Shown: one piece after another, positions 1 to 5,631 of the stretch | Layout: every line of letters begins with the position of its first letter | Position numbering within the stretch: position 1 is the stretch's first letter | The notes under the pieces: generated by a model | What the model was told of the DNA's origin: nothing | The model's input: the letters and a program-made list of their open reading frames with translations, nothing else | Database searches by the model: none | DNA from: DATKMS01 sp035541735 | Lineage (GTDB): Bacteria > Desulfobacterota > Binatia > HRBIN30 | Assembly (NCBI GenBank): GCA_035541735.1 | Contig: DATKMS010000436.1 | Span: 1 to 6,904, forward strand | Length of the DNA: 6,904 nucleotides | Direction: 5' to 3' | Translations under genes and position numbers: made by a program

Positions 1-1
1 G

Positions 2-547
2 CTCGACTTCGAGAACAGAGCACCGCCGTGCGGCAACGGGACGACGTTGACCAACACCACGGTGCACGGAATGGCGCCACCGGGTGACTACACCGGCGTG
101 CGCTTTCAGCTTGGCCTGCCGTTCGACCGCAACCACGGCAATCAGGCAATCGCACCGTCGCCGCTCGATCTGACCGGCATGTTCTGGAGCTGGCAAGATG
201 GCTACCGCTTCCTGAAAATCGATACGGCCTTCGACAATGTCCGCGTGCATCTCGGCAGCACCGGGTGCGTGCTCGGGAGCAAGCCGAACATCGTCACGAG
301 CTGTGCGCGCCTCAACGTTGCCGAGGTCGATCTCGACGGCTTCAACCCCGCGACCAACACCATCGTCGCCGATCTCGGGGCCTTGTTGGCGAACTCGGAC
401 ATCAACTCGAACCAGCCCAATACGCCCCCCGGATGCGAATCCGACCCCGGCGACCAGGACTGCGATCCCATGTTCAGCAATCTCGGCCTGCACTTCAGTG
501 ATGGGACGCCGAGTCCGGCGACGCAGAAGTTCTTCCGCGTGGAGTGA
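2..547 (+). CDS. mbnP: MbnP-like periplasmic copper-binding protein (5' partial)
   Basis: The frame is open from base 2, so the gene enters from upstream and its signal peptide and start are missing; 181 residues are visible. A TTG at 47 is in frame, but residues before it (LDFENRAPPCGNGT) already match the family, so it is not the start. Family features seen: NTTVHG, a GDYTGVRFQLGLP stretch, FWSWQDGYRF with two Trp (residues 62 and 64 of the fragment), and Cys at 10, 89, 101, 145 and 154, fitting the four-Cys motif of the MbnP / 'metallo-mystery pair' family. In characterised MbnP a Trp is oxidised to kynurenine by the partner MbnH and contributes to copper binding. That one of the two Trp is the target here is inference. 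The stop is 6 nt before the MbnH-like gene, which supports co-transcription and the pairing. The protein should act in the periplasm. No methanobactin peptide gene is visible in the window. Confidence 0.88.
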   Translation, partial: LDFENRAPPCGNGTTLTNTTVHGMAPPGDYTGVRFQLGLPFDRNHGNQAIAPSPLDLTGMFWSWQDGYRFLKIDTAFDNVRVHLGSTGCVLGSKPNIVTSCARLNVAEVDLDGFNPATNTIVADLGALLANSDINSNQPNTPPGCESDPGDQDCDPMFSNLGLHFSDGTPSPATQKFFRVE

Positions 548-553
548 ACACGG

Positions 554-1897
554 GTGTCGAGCTTTTTTGCAAGAACGGCGTGCATCTTGGTCGCCGTGAC
601 CGCGCTCTCGGTCTGTTCGGGGCCGCGCCGTGTCGCTGCCGAGGCCTACCAGTGGAAGCTGCCCGTGGGCTTCCCGCAACCGAGCGTTCCGGACGACAAT
701 CCCATGAGCATCGAGAAGGTCGCCCTGGGGCGCTTCATCTTCTACGACACCCGCCTCTCGGGCAACCAGACCTACGCGTGTGCCTCCTGTCACAAGCAGG
801 AGTTGGCGTTCACGGACGGGCTGGAACGGGCCGTCGGCTCCACCGGTCAGCTGCATCCACGCAGCTCGATGACCCTGACCAACGTGGCCTACAACGCGAC
901 CTTCGCCTGGGCCAATCCGCTGCTCCTTACGCTCGAGAAGCAGGCGCTGGTACCCATGTTTGGCGACAACCCGGTCGAGCTCGGACTCGGCGGCATGGAC
1001 CAGGCAACGCTGTTGGAACGCTTCAGCTCAGATACGCGGTATCAACGCCTCTTCACCGAGGCCTATCCCGATGACGCCGATCCGTTCACACTTGACAATC
1101 TGGTAAAGGCGCTGACGTCGTTCGTGCGTACGCTGATCTCGGGCAACGCCCCGTACGACCGCTACATCAACGGTCTGGACGACAACGCCATCTCGCTGTC
1201 GGCCTATAACGGCGGGCGCCTGTTCTTCTCCGAACGCCTCGAGTGCTTCCACTGCCACGGCGGCTACAACTTCGTCGACTCGGAGACCCACGACGGTAAG
1301 CTGACGCCCGAGATCCAGTTCCACAACAACGGCCTCTACAACATCGGCGGGACGGGTGCGTATCCACCGGACAATACCGGCATCTTCGCGTTCACCCAGG
1401 TGGCGACCGACATGGGCAGCTTCAAGGCGCCGACGCTGCGCAACATCGAGCTGACCGCGCCGTACATGCACGACGGCTCGATCGCGACGCTCGAGGGCGT
1501 CCTGGTCGACCACTATGGCCGTGGCGGACGCTTGATCACCGACGGACCGAACGCCGGCGACGGCAGCAAGAATCCGTACAAGAGCGGCTTCATCCGTGGA
1601 TTCTCGCTGACGGATCAGGAGAAGGAGGAGGTGCTGAACTTCCTCAAGAGCCTCACGGATACCGACTTCGTTACCAATCCCCACTTCAGCGATCCACTCG
1701 CGGGGAAGTTCTGTCCGGGAGATTGTGACCTCGATGGGGCAGTGACGGTGAGCGAGCTGATCACCGCGGTCGACGTCAGCTTCGAACGCGCACCGCTCGC
1801 GGACTGTCTCACGGTCGATTCCAACGGCGACGGTGCCGTCGCGATCAACGAACTGGTCGGCGCGGTGCAGGCCGCGTTGAACGGCTGCGGGTCGTAG
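554..1897 (+). CDS. mbnH: MbnH-like di-haem MauG/CCP-family enzyme with C-terminal dockerin-like domain
   Basis: GTG start with GGAG at 541-544; 447 aa. A Sec-type leader covers about residues 1-29 (cleavage near VAA-EAY). Two c-haem motifs are seen: CASCH (C76, C79, H80) and CFHCH (C231, C234, H235). W119 in the YNATFAW stretch fits the inter-haem Trp of the bacterial CCP/MauG family, and Y321 in DHYGRGG is a candidate axial Tyr of MauG type, by analogy only. TAPYMHDGS (302-309) is the usual motif before it. Family members use H2O2 to form high-valent haem; MbnH modifies a Trp of MbnP, so the gene just upstream is the likely substrate. Oddity: residues 387-447 add a two-loop dockerin-like module. 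Loop 1 has D390, D392, D394 and E401; loop 2 has D422, N424, D426 and E433; Cys lie at 387, 391, 418 and 445. The catalytic part is of usual length, so the tail is an extra module. A generic di-haem peroxidase role is the alternative. Confidence 0.9.
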   Translation: MSSFFARTACILVAVTALSVCSGPRRVAAEAYQWKLPVGFPQPSVPDDNPMSIEKVALGRFIFYDTRLSGNQTYACASCHKQELAFTDGLERAVGSTGQLHPRSSMTLTNVAYNATFAWANPLLLTLEKQALVPMFGDNPVELGLGGMDQATLLERFSSDTRYQRLFTEAYPDDADPFTLDNLVKALTSFVRTLISGNAPYDRYINGLDDNAISLSAYNGGRLFFSERLECFHCHGGYNFVDSETHDGKLTPEIQFHNNGLYNIGGTGAYPPDNTGIFAFTQVATDMGSFKAPTLRNIELTAPYMHDGSIATLEGVLVDHYGRGGRLITDGPNAGDGSKNPYKSGFIRGFSLTDQEKEEVLNFLKSLTDTDFVTNPHFSDPLAGKFCPGDCDLDGAVTVSELITAVDVSFERAPLADCLTVDSNGDGAVAINELVGAVQAALNGCGS

Positions 1898-1911
1898 GAG
1901 CGCACCGGCAC

Positions 1912-2295
1912 ATGCCGTTACCACGGCGCATTGCCCGTGTGATCATGCTTCTCATGGTGGTGGCTCACGGGGTGAGCGTCAGCCACGTCACGGCTGCGGC
2001 GGAGCCTGCGTGCGCCGGGCACTGTCCGGCCAAGTGTCCGATGTACGCGAAACGGATGGGCTGTCATTGCGGTGCGGCAGTGTCTCGGGCCGCACCGCGC
2101 GTGCCTCGGGAGCCCGGGCTCTACTGCACCTCCTGCGCGCCGGGTGCGGACAGGGCGGTCGCCTCCGAGCAACCAGCACTTCTGCCGGCACTGCCACAGA
2201 CCGATCGTGGTCCGTCGCACGCGGACGTCGGCGTGGCTGCGCCGCGGCTGCGCTGCGAGGCGCACGTCGATCCTCCCTTACGTCCCCCAACCTGA
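1912..2295 (+). CDS. Small exported Cys/Met/His-rich protein, putative metal-binding
   Basis: 127 aa, not assigned to a named family. An N-terminal leader (RR at 5-6, hydrophobic 9-28, AAA-EP cleavage site near 30) predicts export. The mature part opens with C34-x3-C38-x3-C42-P-M44, then M49-G-C51-H52-C53, a CTSC pair at C72/C75, and C115. This density of soft ligands just after the leader is typical of periplasmic copper or other thiophilic-metal binding proteins. The tail after residue 80 is Pro/Ala-rich, of low complexity and has no visible fold. The ATG is 14 nt after the MbnH-like stop, with AGGAG at 1896-1900 overlapping that stop, so the gene is probably the third gene of the same operon. 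Copper binding is inferred from residues and neighbours. A longer ORF in another frame (2010-2498) lacks a leader and is taken as spurious. Confidence 0.68.
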   Translation: MPLPRRIARVIMLLMVVAHGVSVSHVTAAAEPACAGHCPAKCPMYAKRMGCHCGAAVSRAAPRVPREPGLYCTSCAPGADRAVASEQPALLPALPQTDRGPSHADVGVAAPRLRCEAHVDPPLRPPT

Positions 2296-2297
2296 AC

Positions 2298-2347
2298 GAT
2301 TGCAGTGGTCATAGGGTAGCAGTCGACCCTTGTCGGTCGCTGCAGTC
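2298..2347 (+). terminator. Imperfect long hairpin after the Cys-rich gene
   Basis: An outer arm 2298-2305 pairs with 2340-2347 (8 bp, one G-U). The stem continues weakly through 2306-2310/2335-2339 with wobbles. An inner 5-bp arm, AGGGT 2313-2317 with ACCCT 2326-2330, closes an 8-nt loop. It begins 3 nt after the stop at 2295 and no T-run follows, so it may be a factor-assisted terminator or an mRNA-stabilising structure. I see no convincing promoter between it and the gene at 2407. Confidence 0.3.
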
Positions 2348-2406
2348 ACGATCACGCTTCAGCAGAGTCACGTGGGCGACGGATGTCGGCCCACGGGGAG
2401 GGACGA

Positions 2407-3444
2407 ATGCAACGCATTCTTTGCAGTTGTGTCGCTGCATTCCTGATGGCGAGCCCGGCAGCAGTGCTCGCGCACGGGAGTGCGGACATGTTGGTTGAAT
2501 CGACCGCGAGCGGTGGCGGCCAGCTCCGCGTAGAGTTCGACTTCGGAACGGTCGCGCGCGTCGGTTTCAGTACGAGCCTCGGCCCAGTCAGTTTGTACAC
2601 CGGTATCATCCCGGCATTCGACATGCTCGCAGCGGACGAGCCCGATGAGGGGTCCTTCGTTCTCGCGACGGGAACGGAGCTTACGCTGACGATCACGGCA
2701 ATCGATGCGGGAAGGACGGCGATGAAGATCGGGACCACATCGCTGGCAGCCGTGGGCGACTCGGTCTCGCTAGGCACGGTGCCCTTTCCGCATACGCATC
2801 CGGAATACCAGCTGCAGTTGACGCTGCCCGAGGGCCAGTACGGTGAGGGCACAATCTCGTTCATGCTGACGGCGACCGGACCGGTCACCTACGCACCATC
2901 GGACGTCTACACGCTGAAGATTTCCAATGGACCGCTGCCGTTGCCTGACTACGACACCACGGCATACGACAGCAAGAACGTAAAGTGCTTGTCCAAGGCT
3001 TCCAAGGAGGGCGCGAAGTTCGCGAGCAAGACGCACGACCTGCTCAGTGCGTGCCTCGACAAGGTACAGGTCTATGAGGCCAGGGCGGCGTTGACGACAC
3101 CGCCCAGTAATCTCGCGGCGGCGCAGGCAGCGGCGGAAAAGGCGTGTGCCGACGCGAGCGGAACCGGACCCGATTCCGGAACGTTGCTCGGCAAGATTGC
3201 GGCCGCACAGGCGACCGCGCTCAAGAACATCCAGAAGGCGTGTGGCTCGGCAGGGTCCGGCTTGGCCACTGACGACGACGTGAATCAACATCTCGGTCTG
3301 CTCAGCTGTCGTTCGCAGGAGATGGTCGCCGCAGCCTATGGACTTGGCCGCAAGCAACTGGCGGCGTTTACCGCACGCGCCTCACAGGGCGGGCAGACCC
3401 TCGATACCTACTTCCCATGCCTGTTCCTTACTGGCTCAGACTGA
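2407..3444 (+). CDS. Secreted protein, unrecognised family (paralogue A), candidate N-terminal-His metal binder
   Basis: 345 aa from the ATG at 2407. An in-frame ATG at 2383 exists, but GGAGG at 2397-2401 sits 5 nt before 2407 and that start gives a clean leader. Leader residues 1-22 end ...AAVLA, so cleavage would expose His23-Gly24. Residues 23-175 look beta-rich (alternating hydrophobics, no helix-like runs) and carry a conserved HTHPEYQL motif (129-136) and DVYTLKISN (166-174). This domain is clearly paralogous to the next gene: HG-x-x-ML near the mature start, TAIDAG/VSIDAG, GDSV/GDST, HxHPE, VYTL. Residues 185-345 form a separate Ala/Lys-rich, probably helical region with Cys at 194, 216, 247, 279, 301 and 338. 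Function is not known. The N-terminal His plus HxH in a copper locus suggests metal binding in the periplasm or outside the cell (inference). It lies 111 nt after the Cys-rich gene, so it may or may not share that operon. Confidence 0.82.
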   Translation: MQRILCSCVAAFLMASPAAVLAHGSADMLVESTASGGGQLRVEFDFGTVARVGFSTSLGPVSLYTGIIPAFDMLAADEPDEGSFVLATGTELTLTITAIDAGRTAMKIGTTSLAAVGDSVSLGTVPFPHTHPEYQLQLTLPEGQYGEGTISFMLTATGPVTYAPSDVYTLKISNGPLPLPDYDTTAYDSKNVKCLSKASKEGAKFASKTHDLLSACLDKVQVYEARAALTTPPSNLAAAQAAAEKACADASGTGPDSGTLLGKIAAAQATALKNIQKACGSAGSGLATDDDVNQHLGLLSCRSQEMVAAAYGLGRKQLAAFTARASQGGQTLDTYFPCLFLTGSD

Positions 3445-4340
3445 AGTCGAAACGTCGGGGTGTGCCATCGGCGCACCCCGACACCGCCCCGCGCTGCAAC
3501 CTTGCTCGCTATTTGGTGCCGGTGGCGATGAGCATCGCGCTCCCCCTGTTGTCTCCGCAGCAGACGCAGGCGCACGGGCCGGAGATGCTCCTTGGCTCGA
3601 CGGCAGCCAACGGTGGGGCATTAGGCTTGAGCTACGATTTTTCGACGCTGAATTCTGTCACCCCAACGGTGAGTATCGGTGGGCTGACGCTATCTACGTC
3701 TGTCTTCCCGGGCTTCGAGTGGCTGCAGGAAGATGCGCCGGACCTCGACCTCTTCGCTCTGAAAAGCGGTACGCCCTTCAGCATGCAAGTCGTGTCCATC
3801 GACGCTGGGCTGTCGATCAAGTTCGGCAGCGTCACGCTCAAGGCGGCGGGTGACTCCACGGTTGTCGGAACGACGACGCGCATCCCTGGCGATCATGTCC
3901 ACCCGGAATGGCAACTGTTGCTGCCGGATGCCGTGACCGGCACCTACCGGGTGTCGTTCAGAGTCACGACGAGCGCTCGTGGGTTTTCCCAGTCGCCGGT
4001 CTACACACTGGCATTTTCGAACGCCCCGGAACCGACCGCGACGGTCACGGCGAGTGCGACCGCCACGCCGAGTGCGACGTTGACCACGGCGCCCTCTCCG
4101 TCACCGACCGAGACGGCAACATCCGTTGCCACCGACACGGCGACTCCGACGCCAACGCCAATCCCTCTGTTAGCCGACGCCAACTGCGATGGTATCGCAA
4201 CGGCAGCTGACTTCACTGCAATGGTGAAGCTTGCATGGGGACAAGCCGGTGCCGTGTGCGGCGCCGACATCGATGGCGACGGCAAGATAACGGATTCGGA
4301 CCTGACACTGCTGCTCGATGTGCTGTTCCTGGCTCTGTAG
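3417..4340 (+). CDS. Secreted paralogue B: N-terminal-His domain, Thr/Pro linker, dockerin-like C-terminus
   Basis: 307 aa from the ATG at 3417, which overlaps the end of paralogue A by 28 nt in another frame. The true start is uncertain: GTG 3462, TTG 3513, GTG 3516 or ATG 3528 are alternatives, and from 3417 the n-region before the hydrophobic core (about 33-47) is unusually long. Every start within or before the core keeps a leader ending QTQA, before His53-Gly54. Residues 53-203 are the same beta-rich domain as in paralogue A, including DHVHPEWQL (159-167) and VYTLAFSN (195-202). Residues 204-250 are a Thr/Ala/Pro/Ser-rich linker typical of extracellular proteins. Residues 252-304 are a two-loop dockerin-like module: D254, N256, D258, D265 and D284, D286, D288, D295, with Cys257 and Cys281. 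Probably secreted or surface-displayed and calcium-stabilised. Function is unknown; metal binding is inferred as for paralogue A. A dockerin partner (cohesin) is not visible. Confidence 0.8.
   Translation: MPVPYWLRLKSKRRGVPSAHPDTAPRCNLARYLVPVAMSIALPLLSPQQTQAHGPEMLLGSTAANGGALGLSYDFSTLNSVTPTVSIGGLTLSTSVFPGFEWLQEDAPDLDLFALKSGTPFSMQVVSIDAGLSIKFGSVTLKAAGDSTVVGTTTRIPGDHVHPEWQLLLPDAVTGTYRVSFRVTTSARGFSQSPVYTLAFSNAPEPTATVTASATATPSATLTTAPSPSPTETATSVATDTATPTPTPIPLLADANCDGIATAADFTAMVKLAWGQAGAVCGADIDGDGKITDSDLTLLLDVLFLAL
3456..3480 (+). terminator. Strong 11-bp hairpin just after paralogue A
   Basis: Arms 3456-3466 and 3470-3480 pair over 11 bp with one G-U (3463/3473) and a 3-nt ATC loop. The hairpin starts 11 nt after the stop at 3444, the usual place for an intrinsic terminator. 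No T-tract follows, and the next frame is read through it, so attenuation, mRNA stabilisation or translational coupling are alternatives. Confidence 0.45.
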
Positions 4341-4356
4341 CCCGGTCCGTGACCCC

Positions 4357-4416
4357 GCTAGTGCAGTAGAGCTGATCGTTGCCGTCGGCGGTGCGCTGAA
4401 CGGCTGCGGATCGTAG
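4357..4416 (+). pseudogene. Orphan C-terminal tail of a dockerin-like module
   Basis: Frame 1 encodes ASAVELIVAVGGALNGCGS followed by TAG (4414-4416). This closely matches the tail of the MbnH-like protein, AINELVGAVQAALNGCGS-stop, and the DNA of the last ~20 nt is nearly identical to 1876-1897. It lies 16 nt after the stop of paralogue B, in a different frame, and lacks a first calcium loop and a start. It is best read as the remnant of a former C-terminal dockerin left after a deletion, frameshift or recombination. Confidence 0.7.
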
Positions 4417-4426
4417 CACACCTCTT

Positions 4427-4570
4427 GCGGGAACCTGGGACGCCCCGCACGTGTTGCCGTGCCTTGTTCGGGAAGCAGGAACATGGCGCCGGCGTGTTGT
4501 AGTGCCCGTTCCGGAAGCAGGAACATGCCGCCGACGCGTTGCGTGTCCGTTCGGAAACTGGAACGTGGTC
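4427..4570 (+). repeat. Degenerate ~41-bp tandem repeat, about 3.5 units
   Basis: A core resembling GGAAGCAGGAAC recurs at 4430 (GGAACCTGGGAC), 4471, 4513 and 4553 (GGAAACTGGAAC). The spacings are 41, 42 and 40 bp. Units 2 and 3 are closest (GGAAGCAGGAACATG then CGCCG-CG-GTTG in both); the outer units are decayed. There are no conserved spacers as in CRISPR. It creates short chance ORFs on both strands, including a repeated MFLLPE peptide on the minus strand, which I do not regard as genes. Confidence 0.7.
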
Positions 4571-4722
4571 GCACAACTGCGCCAGACCGGGCTCCGGGGA
4601 CCTGTCGCAGTCTCTGCCAGAAGGCGACAGCGAGGGTGTTAGCCCGGAGTCCGATCATTGAAGAGCTGATATCCAGAATCGATGTGGCGCGGGGGGCGTA
4701 ATCATGATGTCACCGCCCACAA

Positions 4723-4760
4723 CCCGCGCTTGCAGCGGGCGGCGCGCCGCGCCGCCGCTG
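4723..4760. repeat. GC-rich overlapping hairpins upstream of the toxin-type gene
   Basis: Two mutually exclusive stems are visible. The first is CCCGC 4723-4727 with GCGGG 4735-4739. The second is longer: 4733-4738 with 4755-4760, then (G4739 bulged) 4740-4744 with 4750-4754, giving 11 bp around a 5-nt loop. It ends about 38 nt before the putative -10 of the next gene. It could be an upstream terminator or a remnant of a mobile repeat. Confidence 0.4.
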
Positions 4761-4797
4761 AACCGCCAGGGCGTTCGGCTTCAACTCGCAAAGTCGG

Positions 4798-4803
4798 TAT
4801 GAT
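4798..4803 (+). promoter_or_regulatory. Putative -10 box of the toxin-antitoxin-type operon
   Basis: TATGAT matches the sigma-70 -10 consensus at five of six positions and ends 8 nt before the GTG at 4812, so transcription would start almost at the start codon (leaderless or nearly so). No Shine-Dalgarno is visible before 4812, which fits. No good -35 lies at the right spacing, so this is tentative. Confidence 0.35.
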
Positions 4804-4811
4804 GTCGTGCG

Positions 4812-5099
4812 GTGAAGATCCGCTTCTACATTGATCCGGAAACGGGCGAACCGCACATCTACAATCACTCCGTCGACGAGGAGGAAGTCGAAGATGTCCT
4901 CGAAGCGCCCGGTGAAGATCGGGCTGGCCGCGATGATTCACGGGTTGCGATCGGTCAGACGCGGCATGGTCGGTTTCTTCGCGTCATCTACGTGGCCGAT
5001 CCGGAACCGGCCAGCGTCTTCGTCATCACTGCGTACGAACTGGCAGGCAAAGCGCTGATGGCGTACCGTAGGCGGAGACGAAGGAAGGGAAGGCGATGA
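4812..5099 (+). CDS. DUF4258/BrnT-like putative toxin of a toxin-antitoxin-type pair
   Basis: 95 aa with GTG start. The pattern is NHSVDEEEVEDVL (18-30), then an IGQTRHGRFLRVIYV strand pair (47-61), then SVFVITAYEL (68-77) and a final Arg-rich tail (AYRRRRRRKGRR). This matches the small one-domain BrnT/DUF4258-type proteins whose fold resembles RelE ribonucleases, usually encoded before a short acidic antitoxin. In that family the toxin cleaves RNA and inhibits growth; activity here is inferred. No signal peptide, so it is cytoplasmic. Its TGA overlaps the ATG of the next gene (ATGA at 5096-5099), giving translational coupling. The toxin-first order is that of brnTA-type loci. Autoregulation is likely in such families but no operator is evident. 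Confidence 0.72.
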   Translation: MKIRFYIDPETGEPHIYNHSVDEEEVEDVLEAPGEDRAGRDDSRVAIGQTRHGRFLRVIYVADPEPASVFVITAYELAGKALMAYRRRRRRKGRR

Positions 5100-5326
5100 A
5101 GACGAAATTTCCAGCCGGTTGGGACGAGGCGCGAGTGCGCGGCGTCCTCTCACACTACGAGCAGCAGTCGGAAGACGAAGCTGTCGCTGAGGACGAGGCG
5201 ACCGCACGAACCTTCATGGAGGTGCCTCGCAAGCTGGTGCCCGCGGTGCGCGAACTGATCGCCAAGGCTGGCCGAACCAACCGTTCCACGCGACGCGCGG
5301 AAAAGCCGCGCGCGCGTGAACGTTAG
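5096..5326 (+). CDS. Putative antitoxin with unusual basic C-terminal tail
   Basis: 76 aa. It starts KFPAGWDEARVRGVLSHYE, then an acidic stretch (SEDEAVAEDEAT, 25-36), then MEVPRKLVPAVRELIAKAG (41-59). This layout (GWDExRV..VLxHYExQ, acidic centre, MEVPxxLVPxVRELIAK) is that of small antitoxin-like proteins paired with DUF4258/BrnT-type toxins. A purine-rich AAGGAAGGGAAGG at 5081-5093 gives a ribosome binding site inside the toxin gene. Oddity: from my memory of the family, relatives tend to stop soon after the LIAK helix. Here about 18 extra residues, mostly Arg/Thr/Ser/Lys, are encoded inside a long hairpin (5271-5328), suggesting the original stop was lost or an element was acquired at the 3' end. 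Function is inferred from partnership. Confidence 0.7.
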   Translation: MKTKFPAGWDEARVRGVLSHYEQQSEDEAVAEDEATARTFMEVPRKLVPAVRELIAKAGRTNRSTRRAEKPRARER

Positions 5327-5328
5327 GC
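5271..5328. repeat. Long bulged hairpin at the end of the antitoxin gene, attC-like
   Basis: Inner stem 5294-5300/5306-5312 (7 bp, loop AAAAG). Single bulge A5293. Stem 5287-5292/5313-5318 (6 bp). Single bulge C5286. Stem 5283-5285/5319-5321. Then, after an unpaired CAACC, GCCGAAC (5271-5277) pairs with GTTAGGC (5322-5328) except for one mismatch. The outer GTTAGGC, the 58-nt size and the extrahelical bases recall an integron attC site. Against this, the left box departs from RYYYAAC at one position, no integrase or second site is seen, and the antitoxin reads through it. It could equally be a terminator-like structure. Confidence 0.3.
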
Positions 5329-5492
5329 GTTAGCGCGGCCTCAACGCTCTTTGTCGCCTTCCCCCCTAGATCTCCGCCAAACGGCGTTGGGAGTCTCGGA
5401 AAGGCGTGAGTTTTTCTGGCGGGGGCGAGCAGAGATCCCGTCACGGCGTCTCAATGCTCAGGCTTTGCGACGGGTTTGGTCGCAGGGGCCGG

Positions 5493-5631
5493 CTACCACT
5501 TACGGTGAAGCTCACTGATCCCCCTCTTCGGGCGACGGGTTCAGGTAGATCTGCGTCGTGCTCAAGTGGTCGTGTCCCGGGAGCCGCTGTAAAGCGGGCA
5601 GCCATGTCAGCACAGCCGTCGCAAGGTTACA
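5493..5631 (-). pseudogene. C-terminal relic of a tyrosine recombinase (XerC/D-type integrase)
   Basis: Read on the minus strand from 5631 downwards, the frame gives ATAVL-TWLPALQRL, then PGHDHLSTTQIYLN, then PSPEE. This is the C-terminal catalytic end of phage-integrase family recombinases (typically FATAVLEAG-DLPxLQRLLGHxHLSTTQIYLN-LSPEE). The GH histidine and the nucleophilic Tyr are still present, but the region holding both catalytic Arg is gone. After PSPEE the frame hits a TGA (5512-5514). Removing one base from the five-C run at 5520-5524 restores GISELHRKW and the family-like stop TAG at 5493-5495, so a one-base insertion has broken it. Upstream the homology stops at the REP-like repeat. 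It is clearly non-functional and marks past mobile-element activity. Confidence 0.78.

Larger units (their letters stand above)
4417..4811. other. Non-coding stretch between paralogue B tail and the toxin-type gene
   Basis: Besides the tandem repeat, the GC-rich hairpin and the putative -10 listed separately, I see no gene. Short open frames here lack plausible starts, ribosome binding sites or recognisable protein signal. Bases 4571-4722 show nothing I can assign; a short stretch around 4657-4701 reads IIEELISRIDVARGA-stop, which could be a coding relic but is too short to identify. Confidence 0.6.

Noticed and set aside
47..49. TTG at 47 as the start of the first gene
   Set aside because: The frame is open upstream to base 2 and those codons already match the MbnP family, so the gene is simply cut by the window edge.
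1028..1924. Minus-strand open frame of 298 codons opposite the MbnH-like gene
   Set aside because: Shadow of a well supported gene; Val/Arg/Glu-rich composition typical of antisense frames, no domain seen.
2010..2498. Plus-strand open frame of 162 codons bridging the Cys-rich gene and paralogue A
   Set aside because: It overlaps the Cys-rich gene and the well placed start of paralogue A, has no leader or domain, and its composition is Arg/Ser-rich frame-shadow type.
4427..4570. Tandem repeat considered as a CRISPR array
   Set aside because: Units are contiguous and degenerate with no unique spacers of constant length, and no cas gene is present.
4723..4760. GC-rich hairpins as part of a riboswitch or operator for the toxin-antitoxin-type operon
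   Set aside because: They lie upstream of the proposed transcript start, do not match a riboswitch class I know, and are not repeated near the start.
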